Shown: positions 6,570 through 12,680 of the stretch, one piece after another
Layout: every line of letters starts with the position of its first letter
Numbering within the stretch: position 1 is the first letter of the stretch
NCBI GenBank assembly: GCA_020854785.1
Contig: JAHFZE010000276.1
Coordinates: 1-12,680, forward strand
DNA from: Methanomethylovorans sp.
GTDB taxonomy: Archaea; Halobacteriota; Methanosarcinia; Methanosarcinales; Methanosarcinaceae
DNA: 12,680 nucleotides
Reading direction: 5' to 3'
Notes under the pieces: model-generated
What the model saw: only the letters and a program-made list of their open reading frames with translations
What the model was told of the DNA's origin: nothing
The model's database searches: none
Made by a program: the position numbers and the translations under genes

Positions 6570-8294
6570 ATGGTAATTGCTCTACTGCCCTTTGATGAAC
6601 AATCAATGCCGCGCGTCGAGCAAGATAATATGGATGTAAGAACCGGGATTTCTGGGTATTTTAAGGAATCGTTTTTAAGTGACCTCAAAGCAGGTTTTAT
6701 TACAGCTGTCGTGGCACTGCCACTTGCTATTGCTTTTGCCATCGCTTCCGGTGTTGAGCCGGTGATGGGTCTTTATACGGCCGTGATAGCAGGGATGCTA
6801 GTTTCTGCCACTGGCGGTTCCAAGTATTCTATAACCGGACCTACCGGTGCTATGACGGTTATCATCCTGTCCACCCTGAACAGTTATGGATTGGAAGGGC
6901 TGCTCCTTGCAGGTTTTCTTGCAGGTATCTTCCAGATACTCTTTGGCCTGTTCAAACTGGGTAAGGTCGTCAAATACATTCCGCTGCCTGTCATATCGGG
7001 ATTCACAAGCGGTATTGGTGCTATCATATTGATAGGACAGATACCTAACGCCCTGGGTATGGCGATCCCTGCAAAGGAATACGCATGGGAAACTGTTGTT
7101 GCCATCATTGAGAACCTGAGTGCTGCTAACTACACTGCATTATTGATATGTATAGCCACTATTATACTCCTGCTTTACCTACCGGCTATCTTAGTCAAAA
7201 TAAAATACCTGAATAGCCTTCCTGCATCCATAGTTGCACTGATCCTGTCAGTATTGCTGATATATTATATGGAGATCGAAATCCCCATTGTAGGAAGTAT
7301 CCCGGTTGGTATTCCTACTATACAGATGATCAATCTCAATCCACAACTGGTGCTGACAGTTCTGCCAGCATCCCTGACAATAGCATTATTGGGAACAATA
7401 GAAGCTCTGCTCTGTGCAGTTGTCTGTGACGGTATGACAAACACAAAACATGACAGCAACCGGGAACTTATGGGCCAGGGGCTGGGAAATCTGATACTAC
7501 CTTTCTTTTCAGGTATTCCCTGTACAGCTGCCATCGCAAGAAGTGCAGTTAACATACGTGAAGGCGCAAAGACCAGAATGTCGGGAATTTTCCATGCCCT
7601 TGTATTATTCGCGATACTTCTTTTCTTTGGTCCGACAGCCGCATTCATTCCGAAAGCCTACCTTGCTGGAGTGCTTATTCTAGTCTCTGTAAGGATGATC
7701 AACATCACCGAGTTCAAGACCATCATGCATATCAGCAAAATGGACACAACTGTCCTGATCGCCACATTTGTCCTTACAGTGTTCACAGACCTGGTATTCG
7801 CAGTGCAGATGGGCATGTTCCTTGCAATAATCCTGCTGTTCATAAGGCTTACGAACGTCATTGATATACAGACCATGGAGAACTACGACAAATCAACAGG
7901 TATTAATGCTACTATCTTTTCCCATGCATATCTTGAAAAGAATGTTTCTGTATACACCCTTAATGGGCCCTTCTTCTTCGGGGCAATGAATGTGTTCGAG
8001 AGCAAGATAAATGAACACATTAACATCAGCAGGCCCCATATAATACTACGCATGCGCTATGTGCCGTTCATTGATACCACTGGTCTTGAAAGGCTTAGAA
8101 GTTTCATAAATATGACTAAAAAGAAGAATCAGAAGGTCTACCTCACCTCTATACAGCCAGAAGTGATGAGGAGAATGAAAAATGACGAAGACCTTATGGA
8201 ACTGATAGAAAAACAGCATGTACACATATTTGAACACACACAGGATGCTCTGGAATACGTGAAGAAGCAGAGTGAAAATGAGAAAGTAGCGTGA
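6570..8294 (+). CDS. SulP-family anion transporter with STAS domain
   Basis: A membrane transporter of up to 574 residues. The SulP/SLC26 core covers about residues 38-435, with many hydrophobic helices. The N-terminal signature is ALPLAIAFAIASGVEPVMGLYTAVIAG (split over 48-74) and GSKYSITGPTGAMTVI (82-97). The C-terminal STAS domain (about 450-562) contains the DTTGL motif at 502-506. The substrate may be sulfate, bicarbonate or another anion and cannot be told from sequence. The start is uncertain: a TATA-like TTATATATA at 6560-6568 sits right before ATG 6570 and would place the transcript start near 6590, favouring ATG 6606 or 6630. The first 20-30 residues are outside the conserved core, so function is unaffected. 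It is monocistronic and convergent with the next gene. Confidence 0.9.
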   Translation: MVIALLPFDEQSMPRVEQDNMDVRTGISGYFKESFLSDLKAGFITAVVALPLAIAFAIASGVEPVMGLYTAVIAGMLVSATGGSKYSITGPTGAMTVIILSTLNSYGLEGLLLAGFLAGIFQILFGLFKLGKVVKYIPLPVISGFTSGIGAIILIGQIPNALGMAIPAKEYAWETVVAIIENLSAANYTALLICIATIILLLYLPAILVKIKYLNSLPASIVALILSVLLIYYMEIEIPIVGSIPVGIPTIQMINLNPQLVLTVLPASLTIALLGTIEALLCAVVCDGMTNTKHDSNRELMGQGLGNLILPFFSGIPCTAAIARSAVNIREGAKTRMSGIFHALVLFAILLFFGPTAAFIPKAYLAGVLILVSVRMINITEFKTIMHISKMDTTVLIATFVLTVFTDLVFAVQMGMFLAIILLFIRLTNVIDIQTMENYDKSTGINATIFSHAYLEKNVSVYTLNGPFFFGAMNVFESKINEHINISRPHIILRMRYVPFIDTTGLERLRSFINMTKKKNQKVYLTSIQPEVMRRMKNDEDLMELIEKQHVHIFEHTQDALEYVKKQSENEKVA

Positions 8295-8304
8295 TCTAAA
8301 AGAT

Positions 8305-8340
8305 GATGATGGAATTAGACTTTAAAGCTCAACCATCATC
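8305..8340. terminator. Inverted repeat between convergent genes
   Basis: GATGATGG (8305-8312) and CCATCATC (8333-8340) are perfect inverted arms around a 20-base loop that itself contains the palindrome CTTTAAAG (8320-8327). It lies between the transporter stop and the acetyltransferase, with the right arm inside the acetyltransferase's last codons. It could form a hairpin at the ends of both transcripts. No clear T-tract accompanies it. Confidence 0.35.
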
Positions 8341-8741
8341 CCATACCCAAAATTATCCGTAGGCCTCTTGAAAAAGCCAAATTTTTCATAAAAGGCTTCT
8401 TTTCCTTTTGCAGACATCAGGGTTATGTACGAATAATCCTGCACGTTCTCTTGCAGATAGGACATTATCTTTTTCATCAATGCAGTGCCAATGCCTCGAT
8501 TCTGGTATTCTGGTAAAACAATAACATCTGCAACGAAATAGATGAAGCTATGATCTCCGACCAAACGGGACATGCCTATAATATGATCATTTTTCACGGC
8601 GCAGACACAGTAAATGGAATTATTGAGGCTTTTTTCTATTACATTTTTATTAGGAAAGGGCCAGTTGACCGACTGCCTTAAATAAACATACTCTTCAACA
8701 GAGGGAAGCTTTTCTTCAAGGGAATAGTCTATAGTATCCAT
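8322..8741 (-). CDS. GNAT-family N-acetyltransferase
   Basis: A 139-residue single-domain acetyltransferase. Motif A, VIVLPEYQNRGIGTALMKKI (73-92), carries the Q-x-x-G-x-G acetyl-CoA pyrophosphate loop at 80-85. A later YITLMSAKGKEAFYEKFGF stretch gives the usual C-terminal AxxFYxKxGF pattern. The substrate is unknown; proteins of this size and pattern acetylate small molecules or peptide N-termini. No ribosome binding site precedes the start, and a TATA-like element about 22 bases upstream suggests a leaderless message. Confidence 0.88.
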   Translation of the reverse strand: MDTIDYSLEEKLPSVEEYVYLRQSVNWPFPNKNVIEKSLNNSIYCVCAVKNDHIIGMSRLVGDHSFIYFVADVIVLPEYQNRGIGTALMKKIMSYLQENVQDYSYITLMSAKGKEAFYEKFGFFKRPTDNFGYGMMVEL

Positions 8742-8759
8742 TTCATCAACTAATTAATA

Positions 8760-8768
8760 AATATATAG
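8760..8768 (-). promoter_or_regulatory. TATA-like element of the acetyltransferase gene
   Basis: Read on the minus strand, this is CTATATATT followed by TATTAATTAG. Its centre is about 23 bases before the ATG (8741), so transcription would start at or near the start codon, which agrees with the missing ribosome binding site. Confidence 0.45.
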
Positions 8769-8777
8769 TGTGATCAT

Positions 8778-8839
8778 AAAAAACTATACAAAATTTCAGC
8801 CATTCAGAAGACGAAAGCATCCTTAAATCTTAGCTTTCG
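8778..8839 (-). terminator. Hairpin and T-tract after the zinc-ribbon gene
   Basis: On the minus strand, CGAAAGC (8839-8833) and GCTTTCG (8818-8812) form a perfect seven-base stem with a 14-base loop, about 50 bases after the zinc-ribbon stop. A run of six T on that strand follows near 8783-8778. The hairpin and the T-run are about 30 bases apart, so the T-run alone may be the true end. Confidence 0.4.
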
Positions 8840-8888
8840 GCCTTGGAATTGCAACTTTCAATTTAGAGATCGATATTCTAGTCCTTCA

Positions 8889-9545
8889 TTATTTTTGCAC
8901 CTTTTGTCCGCATTCACCACAGAACTTGACTCCAGGCTCCAGTTTAGCTCCACAACTTGTGCAGAGCACATCCTTCTGGATCTTTGCACCACATTCTGGA
9001 CAGAACTTTACCTTAGGACTAGAAAGTGGAGCATTACATTCCGGACATGCAGCCCGTACACCTGCACGCCAGCTTTCTTCTTTAAGTACTTCTCTGTCTT
9101 CTTCTGCCATTTTAGAGTGGGCCCAGATCTCTTCAACCGTACGGCTTGACTGAGCTGCTGACATTTCTACAGCAATGTCTGGTGAACAATCCTTACAAAG
9201 TCCTTTTTTATTATTCCAGCAGCTTTTCTTACATACCCAGGAAGAACATCTCGGACACTGGATAAAATCAGGTTTCAGTTCCTCCATCGCTTCTACAAAA
9301 GCATCATCATGAGCTTGTTCCCACCCTGCAGAGCGCGCCCTTTCACTAAGATCGGCAGCACGTCCGAAAATACCACCGAACAGACCACTGGCGGCATCCA
9401 GTGCCCCTGTGACCTTACCTATAGCTGATGCTTTAAAACGTGTTCTATAACCGGTGCCACAACGATCACAGTAAAATTCGAATTGGAATCCCTGATTAGT
9501 ACTCTGGTCGGAATAATTCCTGGTGAATTCTATTTTGCCGCTCAT
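8889..9545 (-). CDS. Multi-zinc-ribbon protein of unknown function
   Basis: A 218-residue protein with at least three zinc-binding regions. The N-terminal FYCDRCGTGY has a CxxC knuckle. A central CPRCSSWVCKKSCW...GLCKDC cluster follows, and the C-terminus has a double zinc ribbon: CPECNAPLSSPKVKFCPECG and CTSCGAKLEPGVKFCGECG. Between the first and second zinc regions lies a Gly/Ala-rich stretch GALDAASGLFGGIFGRAA (about 47-64) that could be an amphipathic or membrane-touching helix. A charged, probably helical linker joins the central zinc region to the C-terminal ribbons. AAGGAG (9559-9554) lies eight bases before the ATG, supporting the start. I know no defined function; such proteins may be scaffolds or bind nucleic acid or protein. 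It is transcribed alone: 248 bases separate it from the reductase gene upstream. Confidence 0.8.
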   Translation of the reverse strand: MSGKIEFTRNYSDQSTNQGFQFEFYCDRCGTGYRTRFKASAIGKVTGALDAASGLFGGIFGRAADLSERARSAGWEQAHDDAFVEAMEELKPDFIQCPRCSSWVCKKSCWNNKKGLCKDCSPDIAVEMSAAQSSRTVEEIWAHSKMAEEDREVLKEESWRAGVRAACPECNAPLSSPKVKFCPECGAKIQKDVLCTSCGAKLEPGVKFCGECGQKVQK

Positions 9546-9750
9546 AGATTTTTCTCCTTAAGATGATCCACAGTTACGTTTTCTGATATATGATCAATAA
9601 ATGCAGGCATTGGACTTTTAAGCATGTAACTGAAACTCAATAGTAAATCTCTCTAAGATAAAGCATTAAGTTGCAATCCGAATTTGCTATTGCCATATAT
9701 TTGCTTTGTCCTTTGATCAGCTCGGTTTTCCTTATCCAAAATTAACATAA

Positions 9751-9770
9751 TTCAATTCTGGAGAATTGAA
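9751..9770 (-). terminator. Perfect inverted repeat after the aldo/keto reductase gene
   Basis: TTCAATTCT-GG-AGAATTGAA is a nine-base perfect inverted repeat, 23 bases beyond the reductase stop on the minus strand. It is followed on that strand by moderately T-rich DNA. It may be a terminator hairpin, or an operator for the zinc-ribbon gene downstream. Confidence 0.35.
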
Positions 9771-9793
9771 CCTATTTGAGGTATTCAGTTCCC

Positions 9794-10999
9794 TCAAACG
9801 CTATGATTTGTAAACAGCTGCCTAGCAAACTCCATTCTCTCCTCCAGATCCGGCCCTTCAAATTCCCCTGCAACCTTTGCAAGCAGATCTGGAATTGCGA
9901 GTTGTTGAGGACATACATCCAGACATTGACCGCACTGTGTACACTGAGATGCAAAATTCTTGTCAGCTCCTCTTAGAATGCCTCCAAGCTTTGCAGCATA
10001 CATTATCATCAGCCTATCTTTTTCACCGAACATGTACAAATTATTGTATGTTTCAAAGCAGGCAGGAATGTCCACTCCCCGGGGACAGGGCATACAGTAT
10101 CTGCAGCCTGTACAATTTATTTTCATCAGTTCTCTGTATTTTTCTGCAACCCTTTCAATAAGCTCGAGATCTTTAGTTCTCAAAGAACCAGTAAGATCTT
10201 CCTCTGCGATCTTCAGGTTCTCTTCGACCTGATAAGGCTCGGTCATACCTGAAAGCACTACAGTGACACCAGGATGGTTCCAGACCCAGCGCAATGCCCA
10301 CTCCACAGGACTGCGCTTGACATCAGCTTCGTTCCAGATATCTATTATTTCAGCAGGTATTGGGTCTGCCAGATTACCACCTCTTAATGGTTCCATGATC
10401 ACAACTCCAAGGCCACGGGAAGCAGCATATTCGAGTCCCTTTCTTCCTGCCTGTATATTTTCATCCAGGAAATTGTACTGTATCTGGCAGAGATCCCAGT
10501 CATACCCATCCACAACAGCTTTAAAATCCTCAGCATTGCCATGGTAGGAAAAACCTGCGTTGATGATGCGCCCGTCGTCCTTGGCACTGTCAAGAAAATC
10601 AGTTACACCCAAGTCTCTAATATTATTCCAGCTACTCCCTACAACACTGTGTATGAGGTAATAATCAATGTGATCTGTATTCAGCTTCTCAAGTTGTTTA
10701 TTAAGGAACCTATCCATGTCCTTTCGGCTTTTTACCATCCATTGAGGCTGTTTTGTGGCAAGTTTAACCTTTTCCCTGTAACCTTCTGCAAGAACCCTTC
10801 CGAGGAATAGCTCACTTTCTCCCATATGATAAGGCCATGCAGTGTCTACATAATTGACACCGTTATCTATTGCATGACGCACCATCTGAGTGGCTTTTGC
10901 CTCATCTATGCTGCCGTCCTGTTTGACCGGAAGGCGCATGGCGCCAAAACCAAGTATAGAAAGTTTATCACCATTCTTTGGCATTTTCCTGTATAACAT
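9794..10999 (-). CDS. Aldo/keto reductase fused to a two-cluster ferredoxin-like domain
   Basis: A 401-residue oxidoreductase. Residues 1 to about 285 form an aldo/keto reductase barrel with the full catalytic tetrad Asp52, Tyr57, Lys83 and His117, seen in VDTAWPYHMGESE, LATKQ and YYLIHS. The C-terminal part holds CxxCxxCxxCP (Cys296/299/302/305) and CxxCxxCxxxCP (Cys353/356/359/363), which can bind two [4Fe-4S] clusters. This fused type is widespread in anaerobes and probably couples ferredoxin to carbonyl reduction; the substrate is unknown. The first Cys motif has two rather than three residues before its last Cys, which I believe is normal in this subfamily. A weak GGAAGAG (11010-11004) and a TATA-like AAATATAAT (11056-11048, minus) support the start. 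It looks monocistronic. Confidence 0.92.
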   Translation of the reverse strand: MLYRKMPKNGDKLSILGFGAMRLPVKQDGSIDEAKATQMVRHAIDNGVNYVDTAWPYHMGESELFLGRVLAEGYREKVKLATKQPQWMVKSRKDMDRFLNKQLEKLNTDHIDYYLIHSVVGSSWNNIRDLGVTDFLDSAKDDGRIINAGFSYHGNAEDFKAVVDGYDWDLCQIQYNFLDENIQAGRKGLEYAASRGLGVVIMEPLRGGNLADPIPAEIIDIWNEADVKRSPVEWALRWVWNHPGVTVVLSGMTEPYQVEENLKIAEEDLTGSLRTKDLELIERVAEKYRELMKINCTGCRYCMPCPRGVDIPACFETYNNLYMFGEKDRLMIMYAAKLGGILRGADKNFASQCTQCGQCLDVCPQQLAIPDLLAKVAGEFEGPDLEERMEFARQLFTNHSV

Positions 11000-11047
11000 G
11001 ATACTCTTCCGTTTATTCTCAACTTGATATTAATTGATAATTTAGTG

Positions 11048-11056
11048 ATTATATTT
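11048..11056 (-). promoter_or_regulatory. TATA-like element of the aldo/keto reductase gene
   Basis: AAATATAAT on the minus strand, centred about 53 bases before the ATG, would give a transcript start near 11025 and a leader of about 26 bases containing the GGAAGAG ribosome binding site. A perfect inverted repeat, CCTGATA-TTTTC-TATCAGG (11081-11099), lies 25 bases further upstream and could be a regulator site. Confidence 0.45.
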
Positions 11057-11511
11057 AGCAATTCGTTTCCACATCACAGACCTGATATTTTCTATCAGGA
11101 TATCCAGCCGACACATCTTAAATGACCCCACACAGTTAGGTCAAAACCAATATTTGAACAGTGTTTTCTGTATTGAGTTACTCGGACATGAGAAGCTTTT
11201 GAAGAACTACCTGCATCAAGTGGGTTGTGGCCATGCCTTAACCTTTATACCTCATATTTTATATTAATAATAATTACTTTATTTTTTAGATACTTAGATC
11301 CAGACTTATATCAACAATTTATATATTTGTACTTTTTACTATGTTCATAGCTGTTATAAGACAATTTCCAAATATGGATTTTCAAAATCTTCAATAATGG
11401 TCAGAGGAACTCTGAGAAGCCAGGTTGAGCTTAAATAATTGCACTCCGCTTAATTTTGATACTTGTGTTTAGAGATGATCTCCACAATCATTTTTAATGA
11501 TCCGAATACTA

Positions 11512-11520
11512 TTTATATAA
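11512..11520 (+). promoter_or_regulatory. TATA-like element upstream of the polysaccharide deacetylase gene
   Basis: TTTATATAA in an AT-rich setting is a good archaeal TATA match. A start near 11540 would leave a leader of about 195 bases before ATG 11737, so the box may instead serve a small RNA or be a chance match in AT-rich DNA. Confidence 0.3.
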
Positions 11521-11736
11521 AATATGATATATAATTACTTGATTTTTTACTCCCTATCTTAATGAACTAAGATCTACTTCCATCAACTGTACGTTAAAGC
11601 TTCAGAGGACTGAAATGAATAAAAACATGGTAGTATAAATTAATTTAAGGATTTTAGATAGAAACAGAGTGCATATGTAAATAATAAACTGTTAATTAAA
11701 ATTAATGTGAGTGGTGTTAAAGTTGGTGTTTTTAAT

Positions 11737-12680
11737 ATGACCCTAATAAATAAAATGCAAACAGAACCAGAAATGTGGGATCTCTTCACTAAAAAAGAAG
11801 AATACAATCCGCCCTTTTTAGATCAATATGAGAGATTCCCTTATTATTTGAGCAAAAACAGAGATGTAATGAACCCAATATTGTCTAAATATTTAATTGA
11901 TAATGGATTGAGTCCACAGTACCCGGATGGGAAAAAGTTTGCTGTTTGCCTTACACATGATATAGATGTCATAAAACAGACGATGACCAACTGTGCAGTT
12001 GAATCTGTAAAATCCACAATAAAAGGCAATTACATAAACAGTCTTCAATATACAATATCCGGCCTGGACAAAAAGCAACATCCTTTTAGGGATTTTGAAA
12101 GAATAATGGAAATTGAGGAGAGATACAGCGCTAGATCAAGTTTCTATTTCCTCGCCCTCAAACCTGAAGAAAAAGATTACAATTACGATCTTGAAGAAAT
12201 AGCCGATGAGATCAGGGATATATCAGATAGTGGATGGGAAGTGGGATTGCATGGTGGGCATGGATCATATAACAACATTGAAATAATGGTTCAGGAAAAA
12301 GAACGACTTGAAACTATTTTGGGAAAAAAGATCGTAGGATACAGAAACCACTACCTTAGGTTCAAAACACCTGACACTTGGGAACTATTAAACAAAGCCG
12401 GTTTCAAATACGATACAACATTTGGATATGCTGATTGTGCAGGATTCAGAAATGGAATGTGCCATCCATTCAAACCGTTTAACCTGAAAAACGGTAAAGA
12501 AATAGATATTGTTGAGATACCTCTTGTTATAATGGACCGCACACTTTTAAAGGACTATATGAGACTGGATTTTGAAAAAGCCTGGAAACTCACAAAACAA
12601 TTGATCGATATTGTCGAACTGCACAGGGGTGTGATCACGATCCTCTGGCATAATAATTCTATGGAAGGGGATTATCTGAA
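11737..12680 (+). CDS. Polysaccharide deacetylase family protein, N-terminal part (3' end outside window)
   Basis: The first 314 codons of a NodB-type carbohydrate deacetylase-like protein. Motifs: FAVCLTHDIDV (68-78) with the metal/catalytic Asp pair of motif 1 (Asp75, Asp77); GLHGGHGSYNN (170-180) as motif 2, with His172 and a possible second His175; then GYRNHYLRF, YDTTFGYADCAGFRNG and, near the window edge, ITILWHNN as the later motifs. This arrangement occurs in deacetylases of exopolysaccharide and surface glycan loci. No signal peptide is visible, so it probably acts in the cytoplasm. The start is uncertain: ATG 11737 has a GGTG 12 bases upstream, a GTG at 11707 is in frame, and ATG 11755 is possible. 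Codon use is more AT-rich than in the por genes. Confidence 0.85.
   Translation, partial: MTLINKMQTEPEMWDLFTKKEEYNPPFLDQYERFPYYLSKNRDVMNPILSKYLIDNGLSPQYPDGKKFAVCLTHDIDVIKQTMTNCAVESVKSTIKGNYINSLQYTISGLDKKQHPFRDFERIMEIEERYSARSSFYFLALKPEEKDYNYDLEEIADEIRDISDSGWEVGLHGGHGSYNNIEIMVQEKERLETILGKKIVGYRNHYLRFKTPDTWELLNKAGFKYDTTFGYADCAGFRNGMCHPFKPFNLKNGKEIDIVEIPLVIMDRTLLKDYMRLDFEKAWKLTKQLIDIVELHRGVITILWHNNSMEGDYL

Larger units (their letters stand above)
11000..11736. other. Long AT-rich intergenic region without a convincing gene
   Basis: No coding sequence with an acceptable start and family resemblance is visible in these 737 bases. The stretch from about 11100 to 11245 has more balanced composition and an open frame lacking any Met, possibly a decayed gene. 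From about 11250 onward the DNA is strongly AT-rich. It holds TATA-like boxes at 11319-11328 and 11512-11520, and small perfect hairpins at 11401-11415 (TCAGAG-GAA-CTCTGA) and 11487-11501 (ATCATT-TTT-AATGAT). No tRNA or other RNA gene is recognised. Confidence 0.6.

Noticed and set aside
8895..9153. Plus-strand open frames over the zinc-ribbon gene
   Set aside because: They are antisense shadows; the minus-strand frame has the ordered cysteine motifs and a good ribosome binding site.
9794..10999. Interpretation of the reductase as a radical or tungsten-type enzyme because of its cysteines
   Set aside because: The cysteines form ferredoxin-type motifs at the C-terminus and the barrel has the full aldo/keto reductase tetrad, so a fused reductase-ferredoxin is the simpler reading.
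11301..11736. Search for tRNA, CRISPR repeats or a replication origin in the AT-rich gap
   Set aside because: No cloverleaf-like GC stems, no regularly spaced repeats and no repeated origin boxes were seen; only scattered TATA-like runs and small hairpins.

Overview
This window looks like a piece of a methanogenic archaeon, most likely a member of the Methanosarcinaceae. The reasons are a porCDAB-type four-subunit pyruvate:ferredoxin oxidoreductase operon, an archaeal-style set of small monocistronic genes with TATA-box promoters, GGAGG ribosome binding sites, AT-rich intergenic DNA with T-tract ends, and a small DUF3303-type protein of a kind I recall from methanogens. The genus is inferred, not proven.

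Layout. Positions 1-507 hold the 3' end of a tRNA-dihydrouridine synthase gene. A 204-base gap with a TATA box, a 16-bp palindrome and two interleaved inverted repeats leads into a tight four-gene operon (712-3600) for the gamma, delta, alpha and beta subunits of pyruvate synthase, with start/stop overlaps at each junction and a hairpin plus T-tract at its end. Endonuclease III (nth) follows at 3692-4345. Then come a 433-residue protein that I can place only tentatively in the nitroreductase fold (4608-5909), an 88-residue DUF3303-like protein (6104-6370) and a SulP-family anion transporter with a STAS domain (6570-8294).

Three genes then lie on the minus strand: a GNAT acetyltransferase (8322-8741), a multi-zinc-ribbon protein of unknown role (8889-9545), and an aldo/keto reductase fused to a two-cluster ferredoxin-like tail (9794-10999). 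A 737-base AT-rich stretch with no convincing gene separates these from the 5' part of a polysaccharide deacetylase gene (11737 to the window end, truncated), which probably opens a surface polysaccharide locus.

How the genes relate. Only the por genes form a clear operon: they make the enzyme that interconverts acetyl-CoA + CO2 and pyruvate with ferredoxin as electron carrier. The other genes look individually transcribed, and their functions (tRNA modification, DNA repair, anion transport, acetylation, redox) do not form one pathway. I see no mobile element, CRISPR array, RNA gene or defence system. The items most worth a second look are the 433-residue orphan enzyme with its long structured leader, the regulatory architecture in front of the por operon, and the zinc-ribbon protein.
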